Source of the DNA: Microcaldota archaeon
Lineage (GTDB): Archaea; Micrarchaeota; Micrarchaeia; Micrarchaeales; Micrarchaeaceae
Length of the DNA: 11,146 nt
Assembly (NCBI GenBank): GCA_021791775.1
Contig: JAJYVY010000025.1
Location: forward strand, 1 to 11,146
Direction of reading: 5' to 3'
Shown: positions 1-4,365 of the stretch, piece by piece
Numbering within the stretch: the first letter of the stretch is position 1
How the letters are laid out: the number at the start of each line of letters is the position of its first letter
The notes under the pieces: generated by a model
Databases searched by the model: none
What the model was told of the DNA's origin: nothing
The model's input: only the letters and a program-made list of their open reading frames with translations
Translations under genes and position numbers: made by a program

Positions 1-2
1 AG

Positions 3-236
3 CACCTGCTCAGCCTTCTGAAGCCGAAGTCCAATACCGCCAACCAGATATACAAAGCAAAAACAAAGCACAACAAAAAGGCAACTGCCATCTACAACGG
101 AAAATTCAAACTAATGCATTTCTTCGGTAATAAACTGGACGAGCTGTACAACCTAGAAGTAGACCCGCAGGAAACAAGCAACATAATCGGCTATAATAGG
201 GGCATAGCAAACGCGATGCTGAGCGCGGCAATCTGA
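3..236 (+). CDS. Sulfatase/alkaline-phosphatase-superfamily protein, C-terminal fragment
   Basis: This is the 3' end of a gene that begins before the window; 77 codons remain before the TGA at 234-236. Near its end it carries KLDELYNLEVDPQETSNIIG, which matches the closing motif of sulfatases (ELYDLxxDPxExxNL). The preceding YNGKFKLMHFF resembles the strand just before that motif. Family members hydrolyse sulfate or phosphate esters using a formylglycine or Ser/Thr nucleophile, but the catalytic N-terminal domain lies outside the window, so substrate and activity cannot be judged. The gene converges on the DUF929 gene with only 8 nt between stop codons. The family call rests on this one motif and is moderately secure. 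Confidence 0.6.
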   Translation, partial: HLLSLLKPKSNTANQIYKAKTKHNKKATAIYNGKFKLMHFFGNKLDELYNLEVDPQETSNIIGYNRGIANAMLSAAI

Positions 237-248
237 CTAGCTGACTAG
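233..248. repeat. Tandem 8-bp repeat (CTGACTAG x2) spanning two convergent stop codons
   Basis: Two perfect head-to-tail copies of CTGACTAG. The TGA stop of the sulfatase-like gene (234-236) lies in the first copy. The TAG stop of the minus-strand DUF929 gene (complement of 245-247) lies in the second. The unit contains TGA and TAG on the plus strand and TAG on the minus strand, so the pair stops translation in several frames in both directions. Confidence 0.8.
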
Positions 249-1033
249 CCCACTATAGCGCGCACATACGGCTGGCTGCAAACCGAGGCGGGAGTGAAAT
301 TGTCGATCTTGCATATCTCTGCGGTAAAGACATCCGCCTCTCCAAGCACTGCCTGAGATATTGTCGTGTTGGAGTTGCCTATCTGGTCTATTATCTGCCC
401 CCAATTCAGGCTTTTGATATAGCCCGGGCTAATGCTCTGCGGTATCCCGATCTGTATGCTCTGGTTGCCGAAGTCGATGAACGGTATGGACCCGCCGGAG
501 TCGAATCGCGCCGCGGCCGCAGCCTGCAGCTGGCTGGGCTGCTGCAGCGTCCCGTATGTATTGTTTTCTACTTCAACAGGTAGGAAAGTTATGTACCTGC
601 TTGAATAAGTAGAGTTGTAGAATGTGAAGGTCGGCACGCTGGTAAACGGCTCTTTATTATCAGAGCTCGAGGTCATGTAATGAAGCGAGCTTAAGTTCCC
701 GAACCTCATAAGCGCGATTATGGCCCCCCATCTGAATACTGCGCAGAACGGGCAGTACTCCGCGCCTATGTAGATGACAGTAGGTTTTCCATTTACCATT
801 GTCACATTATATCCTGAAGTTGCTGTCGGATATGGAGAGTCCACTCCTGCCCCTATCTTGTTCGCCAGGCCGGTATTGGCGGCTATGCTTTCCAAAGCCA
901 CAATCTGGGACTGGTTCACTGGTTTGCCATCGTAAACTGCAAGAGGACTAGAAGACGAACTATTGAATACCAAAACAGCAGCAGCGATAATTACTATAAC
1001 GACGATTATACCGTATACCACTTTCTTATTCAT
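245..1033 (-). CDS. DUF929-family membrane-anchored thioredoxin-like protein
   Basis: The protein has one N-terminal membrane segment (about residues 5-23 counted from this start), a Ser-rich linker and a thioredoxin-like domain. The motif GAEYCPFCAVFRWG carries the CxxC pair. A later SIPFIDFG supplies the cis-Pro position typical of thioredoxin folds, and two further cysteines sit near the C-terminus (ICKIDNFTPASVC). This pattern is typical of DUF929 proteins of Sulfolobales, Thermoplasmatales and related archaea. The inferred topology puts the CxxC domain outside the membrane, suggesting a thiol-disulfide role, but no substrate is known. A GTG start at 1045 is possible. I prefer the ATG at 1033 because a TATA-like box is centred about 31 nt upstream of it and only about 19 nt upstream of the GTG. 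The gene follows the Nudix gene by 27 nt. Confidence 0.85.
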   Translation of the reverse strand: MNKKVVYGIIVVIVIIAAAVLVFNSSSSSPLAVYDGKPVNQSQIVALESIAANTGLANKIGAGVDSPYPTATSGYNVTMVNGKPTVIYIGAEYCPFCAVFRWGAIIALMRFGNLSSLHYMTSSSDNKEPFTSVPTFTFYNSTYSSRYITFLPVEVENNTYGTLQQPSQLQAAAAARFDSGGSIPFIDFGNQSIQIGIPQSISPGYIKSLNWGQIIDQIGNSNTTISQAVLGEADVFTAEICKIDNFTPASVCSQPYVRAIVG

Positions 1034-1059
1034 ATTATCACACACATTTGTCGGAAACT

Positions 1060-1069
1060 ATTATAATAA
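1060..1069 (-). promoter_or_regulatory. TATA-like box for the DUF929 gene
   Basis: AT-only stretch (attataataa on the plus strand) centred about 31 nt upstream of the ATG at 1033. It overlaps the last codons and stop of the upstream Nudix gene, so DUF929 could have its own start site as well as read-through from that gene. This is a motif-and-spacing inference. Confidence 0.4.
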
Positions 1070-1576
1070 TCTTTTCTTATTCCTGGAGTAATAGAGAAGC
1101 GCGCTTACTGTAGCCGGATCGTTTATCGTGCCGCTGTCCACCATCTCCAACGCCCGTTTCAGCGCGAACATCCGTATGTCTATCTTTTCTGATGGGTCGA
1201 GATTGCGCTTTCCTGAGCGAAGGCCTTTCGCAACGTAAAAATAGCGAGATGCGGTGGTCAAATCCGGCAACTCATAATTTTTGAACATGAATTTAAGAGA
1301 AGTTGCAATATAGCCTGTTTCTTCCTTCAGCTCCCTGGCTGCCGTCTTTCGCGGCGATTCACCTCTGTTTATGTGACCGCCAGGGAGTTCATAAATCCAT
1401 TTTTTTATCGCATGCCTATACTGTCTTTCCAATATCAGGCGCTCTCCGCTCAGCACAGGCAATATTATCGCAGAGCTCGGTTCCCGCACCCTGATATAAC
1501 GTTCATGCGCTTTCTTGAACCTGACATTGTATTCTTCCACATCGAAAACAGAGCTGCTGTAAAGGATTTTGCCCAT
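1061..1576 (-). CDS. Nudix hydrolase, ADP-ribose pyrophosphatase-like
   Basis: The protein has 171 residues. A complete Nudix box G-x5-E-x7-R-E-U-x-E-E-x-G-U runs from G67 to Y89 (starting GHINRGE and ending RELKEETGY), with E82, E85 and E86 as the metal-binding acidic residues. The approach KKWIYELPGG is typical of the ADP-ribose pyrophosphatase branch, which hydrolyses ADP-ribose to AMP and ribose-5-phosphate. Substrate is inferred from family resemblance only. The ATG at 1576 is about 28 nt from the centre of a TATA-like box (1599-1608), so the transcript is probably leaderless. The gene is divergent from tRNA-Trp and followed closely by the DUF929 gene. Confidence 0.9.
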   Translation of the reverse strand: MGKILYSSSVFDVEEYNVRFKKAHERYIRVREPSSAIILPVLSGERLILERQYRHAIKKWIYELPGGHINRGESPRKTAARELKEETGYIATSLKFMFKNYELPDLTTASRYFYVAKGLRSGKRNLDPSEKIDIRMFALKRALEMVDSGTINDPATVSALLYYSRNKKRLL

Positions 1577-1598
1577 ACTTGTTTATCGGCGGTAAGCA

Positions 1599-1608
1599 TT
1601 TATATATT
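1599..1608. promoter_or_regulatory. Shared, bidirectional TATA box (Nudix gene / tRNA-Trp)
   Basis: The sequence tttatatatt is nearly symmetrical. Its centre lies about 25 nt before the first base of tRNA-Trp on the plus strand (1629) and about 28 nt before the Nudix ATG on the minus strand (1576). Both distances fit archaeal TBP/TFB initiation, and no second AT-rich box is visible between the two genes. Confidence 0.6.
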
Positions 1609-1628
1609 GCATGTCCATCATCTTTGCA

Positions 1629-1770
1629 GGGGCTGTAGCGTAACCTGGCAGCGCGGCTGGCTCCAGATGTTTATAATTATATGAGCGGGAAACCGCAATG
1701 ATGATAATCTGGAATGTTAATTAAAATATGAAGTTACCAGCAAATTCGGGTTCAAATCCCGACGGCCCCA
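1629..1770 (+). tRNA. tRNA-Trp (CCA anticodon) with an intron at 37/38
   Basis: The exons are 1629-1666 and 1736-1770. The acceptor stem GGGGCTG (1629-1635) pairs with CGGCCCC (1763-1769), with one T-G pair, and the discriminator is A1770. The D stem GCGT/GCGC encloses a loop with the GG pair. Anticodon stem GCTGG (1656-1660) pairs with CCAGC (1737-1741). The loop is CT-CCA-G then A1736, giving anticodon CCA at 1663-1665. The T arm is TCGGG-TTCAAAT-CCCGA (1746-1762). CCA is not encoded. The variable loop is 4 nt. The 69-nt intron interrupts after G37; because A flanks both sides, the boundary could shift by one base. Confidence 0.93.
1667..1735 (+). other. tRNA-Trp intron containing a box C/D-like kink-turn
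   Basis: Seen in the sequence: stem ATTAT (1676-1680)/ATAAT (1704-1708); then A1681 opposite G1703, U1682 opposite U1702, and tandem G1683/A1701 and A1684/G1700; a 3-nt bulge AAU (1697-1699); and a GCGG/CCGC stem (1685-1696) capped by GAAA. Bases 1698-1704 are a perfect C box (AUGAUGA), and 1681-1684 (AUGA) act as a near-D box. Bases 1708-1713 (TCTGGA) complement the anticodon-loop segment TCCAGA (1662-1667). Known background: many euryarchaeal tRNA-Trp introns hold a box C/D RNA guiding 2'-O-methylation at C34 and U39. The terminal C and D boxes are weak here, so guide function is inferred. Confidence 0.6.
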
Positions 1771-2031
1771 AGTAAATGTAATGCTCGGAATCAACATAGG
1801 CGAGCTGTTCCTTAAGATATGCGATAGATTTAAAGGCGACCCCTGCTGAAAAGGCGCGTTTGTTCGAGTATTGCGGTTGCAAGGCAGAGAGAAAAGTATG
1901 TAGAACGTCCTGATAAGAGAAACTGCAAAAGGCGTACATTCCTCTTTGCCGCTGTTATCACTTGTATCGAATAAGGGGCCTTTGCTTTACATGACAGTAA
2001 GATTATTAAGCCTTTAATACGTGACTGGGAT
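1771..2031. other. Intergenic stretch between tRNA-Trp and the 2032 gene
   Basis: No gene is supported over these 261 bases. A 22-codon ATG frame (1781-1849) and a minus-strand open frame overlapping the tRNA lack promoter support or a recognisable sequence. The only functional-looking element is the AT-rich box just before the 2032 gene. No T-tract terminator for the tRNA is visible. Confidence 0.5.
2002..2010 (+). promoter_or_regulatory. TATA-like box for the 2032 gene
   Basis: attattaag is centred about 26 nt upstream of the GTG at 2032, the spacing expected for a leaderless archaeal transcript. It supports the GTG as the true start; there is no in-frame ATG nearby. Confidence 0.45.
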
Positions 2032-2799
2032 GTGGCGAATTGGGACGTCGTACTGGAAAAGGACGAGACTGTTTTAGCGCACTATGAGTCTCCAAATCTG
2101 GAGGCGCTTGAGAATAGGAATGAGAAATTCAACAAAGTGGCCGGCAGGTTGGCTGTAGGAATGGGTGCTGCTGCCGCCAGCGCTCAGAACAACCCACGAT
2201 TGGGAGAAAATCCAAATGATGCTTTCCAAAGACAGAGGGCGCAAATCAAAAAGCTCCAGGAGCAACGGGACAACAGAGAAAATATGGTTAAGCAGCAGCT
2301 TGAAAAACAGAGCAGTGTCGGAAACACCTTTGTCATAACCAATAAGAGGGCATTCATATTCGATTCTGCATTGGGAAGCATATCGTGGGAGGTCCTTTTC
2401 GATGCTGACTTATTTAGAAAGGCCTTCGAAGAGAAATCCGCAAAGGTAGCGCAAACAAAGAACGGGGCATCAGAATCAATAAAGAATAAAGGTTTCTTCG
2501 AGAAAATGAAGTACGGGTCTTCGCAGGAATATAAAGATAAACTGGCTGAGGCCGCCGCGGCGCAGAATGATTCTATATTTGTTTTAAGAGGGGTTAAAAA
2601 GGATAAGCCGTTGCTTAAGGGCGAGCGAATAATTATTGATTCGACAGCCTATTTTCCAAGAGAGGACAATGATCTTAAGAAAGCATACAAGATAGACCGG
2701 CCCTTTTCCTTGACGTTCGGTTCCAATGTGCAGGACCTTGATTCAATTGTCAATGCATTGACGCCTTTTTCTGCAAAGCTGAATGGTGCTGAGCAGTGA
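2032..2799 (+). CDS. Unassigned soluble protein with coiled coil and PH-like motif
   Basis: 255 residues, GTG start, no signal peptide and no clear membrane span. In order: an acidic N-terminus (WDVVLEKDETVLAHYESPN); a short Ala/Gly-rich stretch (about 38-51); a charged, Gln-rich segment likely to form a coiled coil (about 64-94); then NTFVITNKRAFIFD (98-111), which resembles the strand pair of short bacterial PH-like domains (xxVTNKRIxxF); and a Lys/Ala-rich helical part (about 126-180). A second beta-rich stretch follows (about 182-232). I do not recognise an exact family. The PH-like reading is an inference from one motif. The gene stands alone downstream of tRNA-Trp and its function is unknown. 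Confidence 0.75.
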   Translation: MANWDVVLEKDETVLAHYESPNLEALENRNEKFNKVAGRLAVGMGAAAASAQNNPRLGENPNDAFQRQRAQIKKLQEQRDNRENMVKQQLEKQSSVGNTFVITNKRAFIFDSALGSISWEVLFDADLFRKAFEEKSAKVAQTKNGASESIKNKGFFEKMKYGSSQEYKDKLAEAAAAQNDSIFVLRGVKKDKPLLKGERIIIDSTAYFPREDNDLKKAYKIDRPFSLTFGSNVQDLDSIVNALTPFSAKLNGAEQ

Positions 2800-3082
2800 T
2801 GCTACTTCCCGGTGTAGTTGAGTATCTGGTACAATGAGAAATTCGATACGCCGCCGCTGCTTGCAGTGGCCACCAGCCGCAATCTGCTCTGTAGCTCGAG
2901 TTTGTAAACACGTCGGCCTCAGGCATCGAAAAGTCGCATCAAAAAACTGAGAACCGATAAAACACATCCTTTGCTGGATGCAGTGATTGCATGAACGCAG
3001 GGGAAGATTACGCCGTTTACGGGCGGGAGGATGTCACGTAAATGAATGGGCGTCGGGACCCACCGCAAGAATTTTCCAGCTC
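2800..3082. other. Intergenic stretch without an intact gene; possible coding remnant
   Basis: No open frame here looks like a real gene. On the minus strand, reading towards a TAG at 2802-2804, the last codons give VATASSGGVSNFSLYQILNY, which looks protein-like and secreted. The frame is closed by TGA a short way upstream, and adjacent frames are also interrupted. This could be the decayed 3' end of a surface-protein gene or chance. No repeats or strong hairpins stand out. Confidence 0.35.
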
Positions 3083-3958
3083 TCAGCTCACTACCGGTAT
3101 CCCCAAGCTGCTGTACACTATGTAGAGCACGCCGCTCGCCAGGGCTATTATCCCAAGAGCCGTTATTAGGTAAACGATCTTCGACTTGCTGGCTATTCTG
3201 ATCAGGAAATCTATAAGGAAGAGGCTAACCACGGTAGCTGTTGCTATGGCTATAAGCAATCCTGTCAATCCTATCTGGGAAAGCGCTACGGATACATTGG
3301 CGTGGCTTGCTAGGAAGGTCAGGCCAAACGCCCCGCCCGATGCAAAAATTCCAATTATGAATGATAGCCTGAATACCTCATCAGCTTCTACATTGAGCAG
3401 AAACATCACGCTCGTAGTTATTCCTGATCTGCTGACTCCGGGCAGGGCGGCTATGCCTTGAGCAGCGCCTATGATTATGTAGTCCTTCATTCCAAGGCTC
3501 TCGAACTTCCTCATGTTCGTCCCTTTTGCGGCCCTCTTCTTCTTTGAATATCTTATGAAAACTGCATCGCCAATCAGGACCAACCCTATCACGAGCATCG
3601 GTATGCCTATCGATACGCCCTTAATCGAGTCGGCTATGAGATAGATGGGGGTGCCTATCAGCCCGGTTATTATTGTTGCGGTAAGGACATAAACAAAAAG
3701 TTTCTTCTCTCCGTGCGTTCCTCGCAGCACGATCACCTTTGCCAATGAGAAAATATCTCTTCTGAAGTAGATCACTGCGGCGAGTATGGTGCCCACTTCC
3801 ATGAAGAGACCGAAGGTGTAGGCCTGCTGGAAGTTCAGGTGCAGCAGCGCCTGGGAAGTCAAGAGCACTTGAGTTTTGCTGCTTATCGGCAGCCATTCTG
3901 ATACTCCCTGCACTATCCCGATTATGATTGAGTATACTGATTGAAGTATGTTTAACAC
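3083..3958 (-). CDS. uppP: Undecaprenyl/polyprenyl-diphosphate phosphatase (UppP/BacA family)
   Basis: 291 residues, strongly hydrophobic, with about seven or eight membrane segments. Both family signatures are present: QGVSEWLPISSKTQ (residues 17-30) and PGVSRSGITTS (173-183). The enzyme removes a phosphate from C55-type polyprenyl diphosphate, recycling the lipid carrier used for envelope polymers; in archaea this would serve surface glycan or N-glycan assembly. Compared with the E. coli consensus (E-G-L-T-E-F-L-P-V-S-S-x-G-H), the first Glu is Q17 and the terminal His is Q30, while E21, the SS pair and R177 remain. I recall similar Q forms in other archaea. The start is GTG, with a TATA-like box about 25 nt upstream, fitting a leaderless mRNA. 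Confidence 0.9.
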   Translation of the reverse strand: MLNILQSVYSIIIGIVQGVSEWLPISSKTQVLLTSQALLHLNFQQAYTFGLFMEVGTILAAVIYFRRDIFSLAKVIVLRGTHGEKKLFVYVLTATIITGLIGTPIYLIADSIKGVSIGIPMLVIGLVLIGDAVFIRYSKKKRAAKGTNMRKFESLGMKDYIIIGAAQGIAALPGVSRSGITTSVMFLLNVEADEVFRLSFIIGIFASGGAFGLTFLASHANVSVALSQIGLTGLLIAIATATVVSLFLIDFLIRIASKSKIVYLITALGIIALASGVLYIVYSSLGIPVVS

Positions 3959-3978
3959 ACCAAGGATTACCCAAAAAG

Positions 3979-3987
3979 ATTAATAAA
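3979..3987 (-). promoter_or_regulatory. TATA-like box for uppP
   Basis: attaataaa on the plus strand (TTTATTAAT on the minus strand), centred about 25 nt upstream of the uppP GTG. Being AT-only, it could in principle also fire to the right, towards the GC-rich stretch at 3997-4100. Confidence 0.5.
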
Positions 3988-3996
3988 GATGATTAA

Positions 3997-4100
3997 ATGC
4001 GCAGCGCTTTGGGCCATCCTGCGCGCCTGCGCTCGCCGGGTGAGGAAGCCGCGCCCCGCAGCATTGCATCAACGCGCATCATGCCTTGCAACCATTATCA
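3997..4100. other. GC-rich, potentially structured segment upstream of the 73-aa gene
   Basis: Much richer in G+C than its flanks. ATGCGC (3997-4002) pairs perfectly with GCGCAT (4074-4079), and inside that CTGCG (4019-4023) pairs with CGCAG (4057-4061). The frame extends the 4144 gene upstream by 49 codons, but the encoded residues are Arg/Pro/Ala-rich and promoter spacing favours a start at 4144. It may encode a small structured RNA or a long structured leader. I do not recognise an RNA family. Confidence 0.25.
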
Positions 4101-4107
4101 AAAGCCT

Positions 4108-4115
4108 TTTATAAT
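4108..4115 (+). promoter_or_regulatory. TATA-like box for the 4144 gene
   Basis: tttataat centred about 32 nt before ATG 4144. Initiation about 25 nt downstream would leave a very short leader that includes or abuts the GGTGAG motif at 4135-4140. This decides the start at 4144 rather than 3997. Confidence 0.5.
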
Positions 4116-4134
4116 TCAATGCTGTGAGTATATC

Positions 4135-4140
4135 GGTGAG
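4135..4140 (+). promoter_or_regulatory. Shine-Dalgarno-like GGTGAG deciding the start at 4144
   Basis: GGTGA complements the conserved archaeal 16S rRNA 3' end. The gap to ATG 4144 is only 3-4 nt, shorter than usual, but it agrees with the TATA position. Confidence 0.45.
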
Positions 4141-4143
4141 AAA

Positions 4144-4365
4144 ATGTCAGACACAGAAATGGATAACTGCACATACAACGTACACAAACAGCTGGTGAAG
4201 AGACTTCAATTCCTGCATCACGCAGACAGCTACATAAAGCAATCGCAGGCTGCCGGCCACTCCCAATGCGAGAGCATGTGGAATGAGATAGTGAAGAATG
4301 AGCAGGCGAACGTGAAGCTGCTTCAGGCCGCTGTCAAGCGCGACAGGGCGAATATGGGCATCTAA
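4144..4365 (+). CDS. Small helical protein, 73 residues, function unknown
   Basis: The protein begins MSDTEMDNCTYN and is predicted to be almost wholly alpha-helical. The core HKQLVKRLQFLHHADSYIKQ continues through a G-H-S-Q-C turn into a second helix (WNEIVKNEQANVKLLQAAV), suggesting a two-helix hairpin. The pattern of His/Glu/Asn and the AGH...W..I..NE spacing is loosely like half of a ferritin-like bundle, but the paired metal-binding Glu/His set is not clear, so this is only a suggestion. The first possible ATG (3997) adds a low-complexity N-terminus and is rejected. The gene ends with TAA directly against the TGA of the convergent ATPase gene, with no spacer. Confidence 0.65.
   Translation: MSDTEMDNCTYNVHKQLVKRLQFLHHADSYIKQSQAAGHSQCESMWNEIVKNEQANVKLLQAAVKRDRANMGI

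Noticed and set aside
1781..1849. 22-codon plus-strand frame after tRNA-Trp
   Set aside because: Too short to support without conservation, and it has no ribosome-binding site or TATA box at proper spacing.
1721..1939. 72-codon minus-strand open frame
   Set aside because: It runs into tRNA-Trp exon 2 and its intron, and has no recognisable sequence or promoter.
3997..4100. RNase P or SRP RNA fragment
   Set aside because: A GAGGAAGCC string is superficially like an RNase P core element, but the segment is too short and other conserved elements are absent.
3997..4143. N-terminal extension of the 73-aa gene to ATG 3997
   Set aside because: The extension is GC-rich and Arg/Pro/Ala-biased, while a TATA-like box and GGTGAG motif point to ATG 4144.
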